DNA of 64,000 nucleotides, from contig CAZJZV010000004.1 of assembly GCA_964550635.1 (NCBI GenBank), positions 45,996 through 109,995 of the forward strand, written 5' to 3'. A program made the translations under genes and the position numbers. Below, piece after piece: positions 1-8,339 of this stretch. How positions within the stretch are numbered: position 1 is the stretch's first letter; every line of letters starts with the position of its first letter. The DNA is from RGIG4097 sp964550635. GTDB lineage: Bacteria; Bacillota; Clostridia; Christensenellales; CAG-917. The notes under the pieces were generated by a model. The model saw only the letters and a program-made list of their open reading frames with translations. It had not been told where the DNA came from and ran no database searches.

Positions 1-246
1 TGCAACCATATTGCGTTTTGCAAGTTGAGTTGCTTTCTCGATTGCTTCGGGGACTTCGGCTGCTTTGCCCATGCCAAGACCGACTTTGCCTTGACCGTCA
101 CCGACGACTACGAGTGCGCTGAAGCGCATGTTACGTCCGCCTTTGACGACCTTGGTAACGCGGTTGACCGCTATGAGCTTGCTATTGAGACCGTCGTCTT
201 CTCTATTGTTTCTATCTTTTCTTCTATTATCGCGTTGTTCTGCCAT
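1..246 (-). CDS. rpsE: 30S ribosomal protein S5 (N-terminal part, cut by window edge)
   Basis: The first 82 codons of S5, a small-subunit protein that contributes to decoding accuracy and mRNA entry. The charged N-terminus is followed by the dsRBD-like core, seen in LIAVNRVTKVVKGG and the glycine-rich VVVGDGQGKVGLGMGKA segment. The start at 246 has a good upstream AGGAGG. It lies 12 bp downstream of rplR and belongs to the S10-spc transcription unit. The rest of the gene lies beyond base 1. Family identity is clear from order and motif. Confidence 0.97.
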   Translation of the reverse strand, partial: MAEQRDNRRKDRNNREDDGLNSKLIAVNRVTKVVKGGRNMRFSALVVVGDGQGKVGLGMGKAAEVPEAIEKATQLAKRNMVA

Positions 247-258
247 AGTTAGCCCTCC

Positions 259-630
259 TTAGAAAACGAGACCGGCTTCTCTTGCGCCGTCAGCGAGTGC
301 TTGCACTCTGCCGGTGTAGAGGTATCCGCCTCTGTCGTAAACGACTTTGGTGATGCCGAGTTTCATAGCCTTTTCCGCGACTGCCTTGCCGACGACTTTT
401 GCCGCTTCGACCTTGGTGAGAGATGCGACTTGTGCCGCGATGTCTTTCTCAACGGTGGACGCTGCGCAAAGGGTGTGTCCGACTTGGTCGTCAATGATTT
501 GGGCGTAAATATGGTTGGTGCTGCGATACACGGAGAGACGAGGACACTCTGCAGTGCCGGGTTTGATGTTCTTTCTGACTCTCTCGTGACGGATAATTCT
601 ATCCGCGTTCTTATCTTTCTTAACTATCAT
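259..630 (-). CDS. rplR: 50S ribosomal protein L18
   Basis: 123 residues, the normal bacterial length. L18 binds 5S rRNA with L5 and L25 in the central protuberance. The basic N-terminus and the segments PRLSVYRSTNHIYAQIIDD and DRGGYLYTGRVQALADGARE, ending in GLVF, are diagnostic of the family. It sits between rplF and rpsE in standard spc order, with a GAGGTG ribosome binding site before the ATG. Confidence 0.98.
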   Translation of the reverse strand: MIVKKDKNADRIIRHERVRKNIKPGTAECPRLSVYRSTNHIYAQIIDDQVGHTLCAASTVEKDIAAQVASLTKVEAAKVVGKAVAEKAMKLGITKVVYDRGGYLYTGRVQALADGAREAGLVF

Positions 631-640
631 ATTTCACCTC

Positions 641-1180
641 TTATTTACCGGCAGTCTTGCCTTCCTTGCGGATAACGACTTCGTCTTTGTAGTGGAAGCC
701 ATAGCCGTGATAAGGTTCGACGGGTTTGATTGCCTTGATGGACGCCGCGGTTTGACCGACCTTTTGACGGTCGATACCTTTCACAACGATTTCGAGGGGT
801 GCCGCCATCTTGAAGGTAACGCCTTCGGGAGCGGTGAACTCTACGACGTGCGAGAAACCGATGTTCATCGTGAGTTTGTTATCAGTTGCGGTCACTTTGT
901 AACCTACGCCGGATACGACGAGGGTTTTTTCAAAGCCTTTCGTGACGCCGGTCACCATGTTGTTGATGAGTGCGCGATAGAGGCCGTGAAGTGCGCGATG
1001 GTCTTTGTCATCACTGTGTCTTTCGACGAGGATGTGACCGTCTTGCACGGAAACCGTTATGCTGGAATCCACTTTTTGAGAAAGGGTTCCGAGGGGACCT
1101 TTGACGGTAACCACGTTGTTGACGTTTTCAAAAGTGACGCCTTCAGGGATTGCAATGGGTGCTCTTCCGATACGAGACAT
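641..1180 (-). CDS. rplF: 50S ribosomal protein L6
   Basis: 179 residues starting MSRIGRAPIAIPEGV. A longer frame begins at 1198, but the strong GGAGGT site lies 8-9 bases before the ATG at 1180, and this start also removes an overlap with rpsH. L6 has two related alpha/beta halves and binds near the sarcin-ricin loop. The C-terminus carries the typical PYHGYGFHYKDE segment. It is in the usual place between rpsH and rplR. Confidence 0.97.
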   Translation of the reverse strand: MSRIGRAPIAIPEGVTFENVNNVVTVKGPLGTLSQKVDSSITVSVQDGHILVERHSDDKDHRALHGLYRALINNMVTGVTKGFEKTLVVSGVGYKVTATDNKLTMNIGFSHVVEFTAPEGVTFKMAAPLEIVVKGIDRQKVGQTAASIKAIKPVEPYHGYGFHYKDEVVIRKEGKTAGK

Positions 1181-1191
1181 AATATTACCTC

Positions 1192-1587
1192 CTACCAAAT
1201 GTAAGCGAGCACTTCGCCGCCCACTTTTTGTTCCCTTGCTTCCTTGTCGGTCAAGATGCCCTTGTTCGTGGAAAGGATTGCGATACCCATACCGTTGAGA
1301 ACTTTGGGGAGCTTGTCGACGCTTGCGTAAACGCGGAGGCCGGGGGTGGAAACTCTCTTGAGGCCGGTGATGACTTTGAGTCCCTTGATGGGGGAATACT
1401 TCAAGGTGATCACGATGTCGTTTTGGACTTCGTTTTCGACGATTTCAAAACTCTTTACGTAGCCTTCTTTGACGAGTATTTCTGCGATTGCCACCTTCAT
1501 TTTGCTTGCGGGGATAGTCACCGTTTCGTGTTTGGCGGTCAATGCATTTCTGATTCTTGTAAGCATATCTGCAATAGGATCTGTCAT
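1192..1587 (-). CDS. rpsH: 30S ribosomal protein S8
   Basis: 131 residues, the standard length. S8 is a primary 16S rRNA binder in the platform. The N-terminal MTDPIADMLTRIRNA and the C-terminal GIAILSTNKGILTDKEAR segment (normally the STS(R/K)G motif) are family hallmarks. In many bacteria S8 also represses the spc operon by binding its mRNA; I did not identify such a site here. Confidence 0.98.
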   Translation of the reverse strand: MTDPIADMLTRIRNALTAKHETVTIPASKMKVAIAEILVKEGYVKSFEIVENEVQNDIVITLKYSPIKGLKVITGLKRVSTPGLRVYASVDKLPKVLNGMGIAILSTNKGILTDKEAREQKVGGEVLAYIW

Positions 1588-1603
1588 TGTATTCTGCCTC
1601 CTC

Positions 1604-1789
1604 TTACCAACTTGCTTTCTTTACGCCGGGAATTTGACCTTTGTAGGCAAGTTCACGGAAGCAAACTCTGCAAATGCCGTATTTTCTGAGAACCGCGTGG
1701 GGACGTCCGCAGATTTTGCAGCGGGTGTATTCTCTGGTCGAGAACTTCGCGGGTCTGGATTGTCTGATTTTTTGTGAAGTTTTAGCCAT
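1604..1789 (-). CDS. rpsZ: 30S ribosomal protein S14, zinc-binding type Z
   Basis: 61 residues with two CxxC knuckles (CKIC and CRVC), which is the short zinc-containing form of S14. The type is common in Bacillota, whose genomes often also carry a zinc-free copy elsewhere for zinc starvation. The C-terminus GQIPGVKKASW is canonical. It lies between rplE and rpsH. Confidence 0.97.
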   Translation of the reverse strand: MAKTSQKIRQSRPAKFSTREYTRCKICGRPHAVLRKYGICRVCFRELAYKGQIPGVKKASW

Positions 1790-1803
1790 AAAAACTTATC
1801 CTC

Positions 1804-2400
1804 CTATTTGGCAAAGGGCATGCCCATAAGTCTGAGAAGCTCACGTGCTTCCTCGTCGGTCTTTGCGGTGGTGACGATGCAAATATCGAAACCGCGCACT
1901 TTCTCGATTTGGTCGTAAGAGATTTCAGGGAATATGAGTTGTTCTTTGACGCCCAGCGCGTAATTTCCTCTGCCGTCGAAGGACTTGGAGGACACTCCGC
2001 GGAAGTCACGCACTCTGGGGAGAGCGATGGAGATGAACTTGTCGAGGAAGTCGTACATTCTCTCGTTGCGGAGAGTGACCTTCGCGCCAACGTTCATGCC
2101 TTCTCTCACTTTGAAGTTTGCGACACTCTTCTTCGCTTTGGTGATGACGGGTTTTTGTCCCGCGATTTGAGTGAGTTCCGCCACTGCAATTTGGAGAGAT
2201 TTGCTGTTGTCTTTGCAATCGCCGAGTCCCATGTTGAGAACTATTTTCTCAAGGCGAGGAACTTCGTTGATGTTTTTGTAGCCAAAACGTTTGACGAGAG
2301 CGGGAACGACTTCTTCTTTGTACGCCGTTCTCATTCTGTATCTTTCGGCACCGTTATCGGTTGCAGCTGCTTTAGCAACCTGATTCTTCTTGTCTGCCAC
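1804..2400 (-). CDS. rplE: 50S ribosomal protein L5 with N-terminal extension
   Basis: 198 residues, about 18 more than the usual 179-180. The extra residues are a charged N-terminal leader before the conserved YKEEVVPALVKRFGYKN start of the fold. The start codon is GTG at 2400, with GGAGG about 8 bases upstream. L5 binds 5S rRNA and contacts the P-site tRNA. The signature VLNMGLGD is present. The extension could be real or a start-choice artefact, but no internal start has as good a ribosome binding site. Confidence 0.96.
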   Translation of the reverse strand: MADKKNQVAKAAATDNGAERYRMRTAYKEEVVPALVKRFGYKNINEVPRLEKIVLNMGLGDCKDNSKSLQIAVAELTQIAGQKPVITKAKKSVANFKVREGMNVGAKVTLRNERMYDFLDKFISIALPRVRDFRGVSSKSFDGRGNYALGVKEQLIFPEISYDQIEKVRGFDICIVTTAKTDEEARELLRLMGMPFAK

Positions 2401-2417
2401 AGTTTATACCTCCGAGG

Positions 2418-2825
2418 TTAGTCTTTCTTTTCGGCTTTTTTTGCCTTTGCTTTGGATGCCTTCTTTGCTGCCTTTTTGGCGGAAGACTTCTTTTCGTCGA
2501 GGGACGCACCGCACTTTGCGCAGACGCGGACGGACTTCATTTCGCCCTTTGCGTTTGCTTCTTCGGTGTGACGGACGCGGACTACTTCACCACATGCGGG
2601 GCAAATGTGCATGACGTTGGATGCATCGATTGCGCCTTCTTGTTTGAGGATACCGCCCTTGTCTTGTGCGTTTCTCGGTTTTTTGCTCTTGGAAACGATA
2701 TTGATACCTTCAACGTACACTCTGTTTTCTTCGGGGAGAACTTTGAGGACTTTGCCGGCTTTGCCTTTATCTTTTCCTGCGATGACCATTACGTTGTCAC
2801 CGGTTTTAACGTTCATTTTTGCCAT
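2418..2825 (-). CDS. rplX: 50S ribosomal protein L24, zinc-ribbon form with Lys/Ala tail
   Basis: 135 residues against roughly 103 in most Bacillota. The KOW domain (GDNVMVIAGKDKGKAGKVL) is followed by a four-cysteine zinc ribbon (CPAC...CAKC, residues about 72-108) and a repetitive Lys/Ala tail of about 25 residues. L24 starts 50S assembly by binding the 5' domain of 23S rRNA. Zinc-ribbon L24 forms are known; the tail is less usual and resembles histone-like basic tails. Confidence 0.96.
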   Translation of the reverse strand: MAKMNVKTGDNVMVIAGKDKGKAGKVLKVLPEENRVYVEGINIVSKSKKPRNAQDKGGILKQEGAIDASNVMHICPACGEVVRVRHTEEANAKGEMKSVRVCAKCGASLDEKKSSAKKAAKKASKAKAKKAEKKD

Positions 2826-2836
2826 TGTAAACCTCC

Positions 2837-3205
2837 TTAAAGCACTTCGGGTGCAAGAGAGATTATCTTCATATAGTCTTTGTCACGAAGTTCTCTCGCG
2901 ATGGGCCCAAAGATACGGGTGCCTTGGGGTTGTTTTTGGTTGTCGATTATGACGGCTGCGTTGTCGTCGAATTTAATCGAACTTCCGTCTTGACGTTGGA
3001 TTCCGAAGCTAGTGCGGACGATGACCGCTTTGACTACGTCGCCTTTTTTGACCTTGCCGCCGGGGATTGCGGATTTCACGGATGCAACGATGACGTCGCC
3101 GATGTTACCGCTTCTGCGGAAGGAACCGCCAAGAACTCTGATACACATTATTTCTTTTGCGCCGCTGTTGTCTGCGACTTTAAGTCTTGATTGTGGTTGT
3201 ATCAT
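2837..3205 (-). CDS. rplN: 50S ribosomal protein L14
   Basis: 122 residues, the exact family length. It begins MIQPQSRLKVADNSGAKE, which is near invariant, and contains GPIARELR close to the C-terminus. L14 lies at the subunit interface and binds the silencing factor RsfS in bacteria. It is in the canonical position between rpsQ and rplX. Confidence 0.98.
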   Translation of the reverse strand: MIQPQSRLKVADNSGAKEIMCIRVLGGSFRRSGNIGDVIVASVKSAIPGGKVKKGDVVKAVIVRTSFGIQRQDGSSIKFDDNAAVIIDNQKQPQGTRIFGPIARELRDKDYMKIISLAPEVL

Positions 3206-3217
3206 AGTTGTGTCTCC

Positions 3218-3475
3218 TTATTTCGCCTTTTCGATTATCTCGACAAGACGCCAGCACTTATCCTTAGAAAGAGGACGAGTTTCTGCAACACGCACTTTGT
3301 CGCCAATACCACATTCGTTCTTTTCGTCGTGTGCTTTCAGCTTTTTGGTGCGGCTAACGATTTTCTTATAGAGAGGGTGTTTTACACGTTCGGTGATTGC
3401 AACGACGATGGTTTTGTCCATCTTATCGCTCACGACGATGCCTACTCTTTCTTTTCTGAGATTTCTTTCTTCCAT
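3218..3475 (-). CDS. rpsQ: 30S ribosomal protein S17
   Basis: 85 residues with the conserved GIVVSDKMDKTIVV and the C-terminal ETRPLSKDKCWRLV segment. S17 is an OB-fold primary binder of 16S rRNA. It sits in normal order between rpmC and rplN. Confidence 0.98.
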   Translation of the reverse strand: MEERNLRKERVGIVVSDKMDKTIVVAITERVKHPLYKKIVSRTKKLKAHDEKNECGIGDKVRVAETRPLSKDKCWRLVEIIEKAK

Positions 3476-3489
3476 ATTATCCTCCGCTA

Positions 3490-3705
3490 TCAGTTGTTCG
3501 CGTCAGCGTTTTGCTTTGCGATTTCTCTTTGACGAATGACCGTCTTGATGCGGGCTATATCCTTTCTGGTTTCAACAAGAACCATGGGGTTCGTCAACTG
3601 ATTGGTGGCGTTTTTGAAACGAAGGAAAAACAGTTCGGACTTGAGTTCGTTGAGCTTGTTTTGCAATTCCTTATCAGTCATTTCATGTACTTGTTTCGCT
3701 TTCAT
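3490..3705 (-). CDS. rpmC: 50S ribosomal protein L29
   Basis: 71 residues forming two predicted helices, with the signature NELKSELFFLRF and the C-terminal RKDIARIKTVIRQRE. L29 lies near the peptide exit tunnel next to L23 and contributes to the SRP and trigger-factor docking area. Its ATG overlaps the rplP stop (ATGA), which implies translational coupling. Confidence 0.98.
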   Translation of the reverse strand: MKAKQVHEMTDKELQNKLNELKSELFFLRFKNATNQLTNPMVLVETRKDIARIKTVIRQREIAKQNADANN

Positions 3706-4133
3706 TCTTCACCGCCTTCGGCCATGTCTGCCTTTGCCATAAACTTACACTTGACGGGAAGTTTGTGCGCTGCAAGACGAAGAGCCTCTTTTGCTATTGA
3801 TTCGTCCACGCCTGCGATTTCGAACATCACACGGCCGGGCTTGACTACTGCTACCCAATATTCGGGAGAACCTTTACCGCTACCCATACGAGTTTCAGCG
3901 GGTTTCTTCGTTACGGGTTTGTGAGGGAAGATGTCCACCCAAACTTGTCCGCCACGACGAATGTATCTGGTCATTGCGACACGGGCTGCTTCTATTTGGT
4001 TCGAGGTAATCCAACCGGGTTCGGTTGCGATAAGGCCGTATTCGCCGTATGCGATGACGTTACCCTTATTTGCTTTACCTTTCATTCTGCCACGGAATTG
4101 ACGGCGTCTTTTGACGCGTTTAGGCATCAACAT
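3702..4133 (-). CDS. rplP: 50S ribosomal protein L16
   Basis: 143 residues beginning MLMPKRVKRRRQFRG, the usual family start. L16 helps shape the A-site region and the tRNA path of the large subunit. The C-terminal half carries the conserved GKGSPEYWVAVVKPGR segment. It overlaps rpsC by one base at the start and rpmC by four at the end. Confidence 0.98.
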   Translation of the reverse strand: MLMPKRVKRRRQFRGRMKGKANKGNVIAYGEYGLIATEPGWITSNQIEAARVAMTRYIRRGGQVWVDIFPHKPVTKKPAETRMGSGKGSPEYWVAVVKPGRVMFEIAGVDESIAKEALRLAAHKLPVKCKFMAKADMAEGGEE

Positions 4134-4795
4134 TATTTATCTCCTCCTTCCAAAGGATTTTTGCCAAGGACTTCGCCCTTGTAGATCCAGCACTTCACGC
4201 CGATTGCGCCGAAGGTGGTGTTTGCGGTTGCAGTGCCGTAATCGATGTCTGCGCGGAGAGTTTGAAGAGGAATGGAACCCTCGTGATAGCTCTCGCTTCT
4301 TGCGATTTCTGCACCGTCAAGACGTCCGCTGACTTTGGTTTTAATACCCTTTGCGCCCGCTTTCATTGCTCTGGACATGGCTTGTTTCATACTTCTACGG
4401 AAGGATGCTCTTGCCTCGAGTTGTTTTGCGATTGCTTCTGCGACGAGTTGTGCGTCTGCATCGGGGTGTTTGACTTCCATGATGTTCACGCTGACTTTCT
4501 TGTCGCCGTTGACGAGGGATTTGACTTCTTCGGTGAGTGCCGCCGCGCCTGCTCCGTCTTTGCCGATGAGCACTGCGGGACGTGCGGTGTAAACGGATAC
4601 GACCACTTTGTCCGCCGCTCTTTCGATATTGATCTTGGAGATTGCGGTGTCATAATATTTTTTCTTTACGAACTTACGGATTTTGTTGTCTTCAACAAGG
4701 TTGTCCGCGAAGTTTTTCTTGTCTGCATACCAAGTGGCTTCCCAGGGTCTGATAACGCCGGTGCGAAGTCCGTTCGGATTAACTTTTTGTCCCAT
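4133..4795 (-). CDS. rpsC: 30S ribosomal protein S3
   Basis: 220 residues beginning MGQKVNPNGLRTG, the invariant S3 start. It has an N-terminal KH domain (about residues 40-110, with VLIGKDGAG) and the C-terminal S3 domain (KGIKTKVSGRLDGAEIARSE). S3 forms part of the mRNA entry channel. Its stop overlaps the rplP start by one base. Confidence 0.98.
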   Translation of the reverse strand: MGQKVNPNGLRTGVIRPWEATWYADKKNFADNLVEDNKIRKFVKKKYYDTAISKINIERAADKVVVSVYTARPAVLIGKDGAGAAALTEEVKSLVNGDKKVSVNIMEVKHPDADAQLVAEAIAKQLEARASFRRSMKQAMSRAMKAGAKGIKTKVSGRLDGAEIARSESYHEGSIPLQTLRADIDYGTATANTTFGAIGVKCWIYKGEVLGKNPLEGGDK

Positions 4796-4807
4796 TTTAG
4801 CCTCCTA

Positions 4808-5197
4808 TTATGCTTGTTTGCTGTCGAGGATGACAGTGATATGACTTGTTCTCTTGTTGATGCGGAATGCTCTGCCTTGTGCTCTGGGCATGATGCGTTT
4901 GAGGGTGGGACCTTCATTCGCATAGCATTCTGCGACGTACAAGTCGTTTCTGGAAAGATTTTGGTTGTTTTCCGCGTTTGCCGCTGCGCTGTTGACGAGT
5001 TTGTAGAGAACTTCGCTTGCCGCTTTGGGAGTGTTTTCCAAAATCGCGATTGCTTCGTTTACGGGTTTGCCCTTGATGACGTCGAGTACGATACGGACTT
5101 TGAAGGGAGAAATTCTGACGAACTTCGCGGTCGCTCTGGGTCTGGTATCAGCATTGGCTTGACGCGCAAGTGCTTTTTGTTTAGAACGTGTTGCCAT
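4808..5197 (-). CDS. rplV: 50S ribosomal protein L22
   Basis: 129 residues. The N-terminus has about 20 extra basic residues before the conserved ATAKFVRISPFKVRIVLDVIKG. The C-terminal hairpin that lines the peptide exit tunnel is present (KRIMPRAQGRAFRINKRTSHITV). It lies between rpsS and rpsC. Confidence 0.97.
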   Translation of the reverse strand: MATRSKQKALARQANADTRPRATAKFVRISPFKVRIVLDVIKGKPVNEAIAILENTPKAASEVLYKLVNSAAANAENNQNLSRNDLYVAECYANEGPTLKRIMPRAQGRAFRINKRTSHITVILDSKQA

Positions 5198-5205
5198 ATT
5201 TCCTC

Positions 5206-5484
5206 CTATTTCTTACCGGTGGTTTTGTCGCCGGCGTGTCCTCTGAAAGTACGGGTGGGAGCGAACTCGCCGAGTTTGCATCCGACCATGTCTTCGGTAA
5301 CGTACACGGGGGTGTGTTGTTTACCGTTGTGGACGGCGATGGTGTGGCCGACCATTTCGGGGAATATTGTGGACGAACGGGACCAGGTTTTCACGGTGTG
5401 TTTTTCACCTGCTGCGTTCATTTCATTGATTCTTTTCATAAGTCTTTCTTCTACGAAAGGACCTTTCTTGACGCTTCTACTCAT
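5206..5484 (-). CDS. rpsS: 30S ribosomal protein S19
   Basis: 92 residues beginning MSRSVKKGPFVEERLMKRI, the standard start. S19 binds 16S rRNA in the head with S13. The WSRSSTIFPEMVGHTIAVHNG segment and the C-terminal GEFAPTRTFRGHAGDK are canonical. Confidence 0.98.
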   Translation of the reverse strand: MSRSVKKGPFVEERLMKRINEMNAAGEKHTVKTWSRSSTIFPEMVGHTIAVHNGKQHTPVYVTEDMVGCKLGEFAPTRTFRGHAGDKTTGKK

Positions 5485-5499
5485 TATTTCGGCCTCCTA

Positions 5500-6327
5500 C
5501 TAGTTCACGCGCTTAATGATGAACTTGTTAGTGATGTTCTTCTTCTTTCTGGTCTTATAACCAAGAGTAGGCTTGCCCCAAGGAGTGACAGGAGAAGGCA
5601 TACCGATAGGAGACTTGCCTTCGCCGCCGCCGTGAGGGTGATCGCAGGGGTTCATGACGACACCGCGGACGGTAGGTCTGACACCCATGTGACGAGTTTT
5701 ACCCGCTTTGCCGACTCTGACGATTTCGTGATCGAGATTGCCGACCTGACCGATAGTCGCTCTGCACGCGATGGGGACGTAACGCATTTCACCGCTGGGC
5801 ATACGAAGAGTTGCATATTTGCCTTCTTTTGCCATAAGTTGTGCGCTGCCGCCTGCCGCTCTCGCGATTTGACCGCCCTTACCGGGTTGAAGTTCAATGT
5901 TGTGAACCATCGTACCGACGGGGATGTTTGCGAGCTTGAGTGCGTTGCCGACTTTGATGTCCGCGTCGTCTGCGCTGACGACTACGTCGCCGACGTTAAG
6001 TCCGAGAGGTGCGATGATGTAACGCTTTTCGCCGTCTGCGTAGAACAGAAGTGCGATGTTTGCGGAACGGTTGGGGTCGTATTGAATGGCTTTCACGGTT
6101 GCGGGAACGTTGTCCTTGTTGCGTTTGAAGTCAACGATACGATATTTGTTTCTATTGCCGCCGCCGATGTGACGAACGGTGATTCTGCCTTGTGCGTTTC
6201 TGCCGCCGGTGTGGTTCTTGGAAACCAACAAACTGCGTTCGGGAGTGGTAGAGGTAATTTCCTCATAGGCGGAAACCGTCATAAAACGACGCGCGGGAGA
6301 CGTAGGTTTATATTTCTTAATAGCCAT
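5500..6327 (-). CDS. rplB: 50S ribosomal protein L2
   Basis: 275 residues, the usual length. L2 is needed for subunit association and peptidyl-transferase activity. The C-terminal HPHGGGEGKSPIG segment, whose histidine is functionally important, is intact, as are the OB and SH3-like domains. It lies between rplW and rpsS. Confidence 0.98.
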   Translation of the reverse strand: MAIKKYKPTSPARRFMTVSAYEEITSTTPERSLLVSKNHTGGRNAQGRITVRHIGGGNRNKYRIVDFKRNKDNVPATVKAIQYDPNRSANIALLFYADGEKRYIIAPLGLNVGDVVVSADDADIKVGNALKLANIPVGTMVHNIELQPGKGGQIARAAGGSAQLMAKEGKYATLRMPSGEMRYVPIACRATIGQVGNLDHEIVRVGKAGKTRHMGVRPTVRGVVMNPCDHPHGGGEGKSPIGMPSPVTPWGKPTLGYKTRKKKNITNKFIIKRVN

Positions 6328-6338
6328 ATTCTTTCTCC

Positions 6339-6629
6339 TTATGCCAAGCTCTCGAAGAATTCGATTGCCTTACTGTTCTCGGTGAGAGTAACGATTGCCT
6401 TTTTATAGCTTGCGGTTTTGCCTTCGTGGCGACCCATTCTCTTGAGTTTACCGTCGTAGTTGCAGGTGTTCACTTTTGCGACTTTGACGCCGAAGATTTG
6501 TTCGACTGCATCTTTGATTTGGGTTTTGTTCGCCGTTTTTGCAACCTTGAAGGTGTATCTCTTCTCGGGAATGCCGTCAAAACTCTTTTCGGAAAGGACG
6601 GGCTCAATGATGATATCGTAAACTGTCAT
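6339..6629 (-). CDS. rplW: 50S ribosomal protein L23
   Basis: 96 residues. L23 surrounds the exit tunnel and is the main docking site of trigger factor and SRP. The YTFKVAKTANKTQIKDAVEQIF segment carries the pattern of the family. Its start overlaps the rplD stop by four bases (ATGA). Confidence 0.97.
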   Translation of the reverse strand: MTVYDIIIEPVLSEKSFDGIPEKRYTFKVAKTANKTQIKDAVEQIFGVKVAKVNTCNYDGKLKRMGRHEGKTASYKKAIVTLTENSKAIEFFESLA

Positions 6630-7246
6630 TTTGCTGCCTCCTCGATTTTTTGGATTGCGCTCTTGGTGATGACGACGTATTTGTTTGCTACGATCTCATA
6701 CACGTTGAGTTGTCTGGATTCCGCGAGAGAAACGGTGGGGATGTTTCTGGTTGCGCGGACTGCGGATTCGTCATATTCTTCGACGACGAAAATCACGGAA
6801 CCGTTGAGTTTGAGATTTTCAACCGTGTTTGCAACGAGTTTGGTTTTTGCTTCTTTCAAAGAGAACTCGTCGAGAACGATGACTTCGTTGTTGCGAACTT
6901 TTTCGGAGATTGCGCTGATGAATGCGGCTCTCTTCATGTTCTTGTTGATTTTTTGAGAGAAATCGCGAGGTTTCTTTGCGAATACAACGCCACCGCCTAC
7001 GTAGTTAGGAGCGACGATACTGCCTTGACGTGCGCGACCGGTGCCTTTTTGACGATAAGGTTTCGCTCCGCCCCCTCTGACCTCGGTACGAGTGAGTGCC
7101 GCGTGCGTGCCTTGACGTCTATTGGCGAGTTGTGCCACGACGACTTGGTGGATAAGTGCTTGGTTGTATTCTGCGCCGAAGATAGCGTCGCTGACTTCGA
7201 TTGTGCCTGCCTTCTTACCGGACATATTCAAAACATTCAGTTTCAT
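6626..7246 (-). CDS. rplD: 50S ribosomal protein L4
   Basis: 206 residues with the extended loop AALTRTEVRGGGAKPYRQKG that reaches into the tunnel wall. In Escherichia coli L4 autoregulates this operon; whether it does so here cannot be seen. It begins 12 bp after rplC and overlaps rplW by four bases. Confidence 0.97.
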   Translation of the reverse strand: MKLNVLNMSGKKAGTIEVSDAIFGAEYNQALIHQVVVAQLANRRQGTHAALTRTEVRGGGAKPYRQKGTGRARQGSIVAPNYVGGGVVFAKKPRDFSQKINKNMKRAAFISAISEKVRNNEVIVLDEFSLKEAKTKLVANTVENLKLNGSVIFVVEEYDESAVRATRNIPTVSLAESRQLNVYEIVANKYVVITKSAIQKIEEAAK

Positions 7247-7258
7247 ATCTACCTCCGA

Positions 7259-7894
7259 TTAACCTTTCACGGTTTGTTTGATGACGACAATACCGCCCTT
7301 CGCACCGGGGATTGCGCCCTTGATGAGAAGAAGGTTTCTCGCTTTGTCTACTCTGGCGATGGTAAGGTTTTGGATGGTAACCTTTTCATTACCCCATTGA
7401 CCTGCCATATGTTTGTTCTTGAAAACTCTGGACGGAGAAGAACATGCGCCCATGGAACCTACGCTTCTGTGGATAGGACCGGTACCGTGAGTCATAGGTC
7501 CGATTCTATGTTGATTCCATCTCTTGATTACACCTGTGTAACCATGGCCCTTGCTTTGACCGGTAACGTCGACTTTGTCACCTTCTGCAAAAACGTCGCA
7601 AGTCAGTTCCTGACCCAACGTATAGTTGGAGCAGTCTGCGAAACGGAATTCGCGGAGATAACGTTTCGCCGCTACACCGGCTTTCTTGAAGTGACCGGCT
7701 TGGGGCTTGTTAACTCTGGTTTCTTTGACGGTGCCGAATCCGACTTGGATTGCGTTGTAGCCGTCGTTTTCTGTGGTTTTGATTTGAACCACGGGACAAG
7801 GACCTGCTTCAACGACGGTTACGGGAATAACTCTGCCTTCGCTGTCGAAGATTTGGCTCATGCCCAATTTCTTTCCGATGATTGCTTTATCCAT
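7259..7894 (-). CDS. rplC: 50S ribosomal protein L3
   Basis: 211 residues beginning MDKAIIGKKLGMSQIF. L3 folds as a barrel with a long loop near the peptidyl-transferase centre, seen as GPMTHGTGPIHRSVGSMG. The glutamine methylated by PrmB in other bacteria would lie in the related segment; I did not assign it. It lies 33 bp after rpsJ. Confidence 0.97.
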   Translation of the reverse strand: MDKAIIGKKLGMSQIFDSEGRVIPVTVVEAGPCPVVQIKTTENDGYNAIQVGFGTVKETRVNKPQAGHFKKAGVAAKRYLREFRFADCSNYTLGQELTCDVFAEGDKVDVTGQSKGHGYTGVIKRWNQHRIGPMTHGTGPIHRSVGSMGACSSPSRVFKNKHMAGQWGNEKVTIQNLTIARVDKARNLLLIKGAIPGAKGGIVVIKQTVKG

Positions 7895-7927
7895 GTAAAG
7901 TTCACCCTCCTAAATGATATTCCTTTT

Positions 7928-8236
7928 TTAGAGTTTGATGGAAATATCAACGCCGGCGGGAAGGTCGAGTTTCATAAGAGAGTCGACGGTCTTGCTGGTC
8001 GGGTTGAATATGTCGATCAAACGTTTGTGTGTTCTAAGTTCAAATTGCTCACGGCTGTCTTTGTACTTGTGAGTTGCACGAAGAATGGTCACGATTTCTT
8101 TCTCGGTGGGAAGAGGAATGGGACCAGAAACTTTCGTACCGGTCTTTTTCACAGACTCAACGATTTTCTCTGCGGAAACGTCGATGAGATTGTGGTCGTA
8201 CGCTTTGAGCTTGATTCTAATTTTTTGTCCAGCCAT
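7928..8236 (-). CDS. rpsJ: 30S ribosomal protein S10 (NusE), first gene of the operon
   Basis: 102 residues with the conserved RIKLKAYDHNLID start and RTHKRLIDIFNPTSKTVDSL. S10 also acts as NusE in transcription antitermination. It is the first gene of this transcription unit: the ribosome binding site AGGAGG is followed by an ATG at 8236, and the promoter lies about 100 bp upstream. The elongation factor genes that often precede rpsJ are not next to it. Confidence 0.98.
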   Translation of the reverse strand: MAGQKIRIKLKAYDHNLIDVSAEKIVESVKKTGTKVSGPIPLPTEKEIVTILRATHKYKDSREQFELRTHKRLIDIFNPTSKTVDSLMKLDLPAGVDISIKL

Positions 8237-8339
8237 TATTTAGCCTCCTAATTGTATAACACTTATCCGTGTGTGTCTTTATTTTTTAACCCGCCGAAAA
8301 TACGGCGGAAAACTATGCCCTTTCGGACACAGCGAGAGT

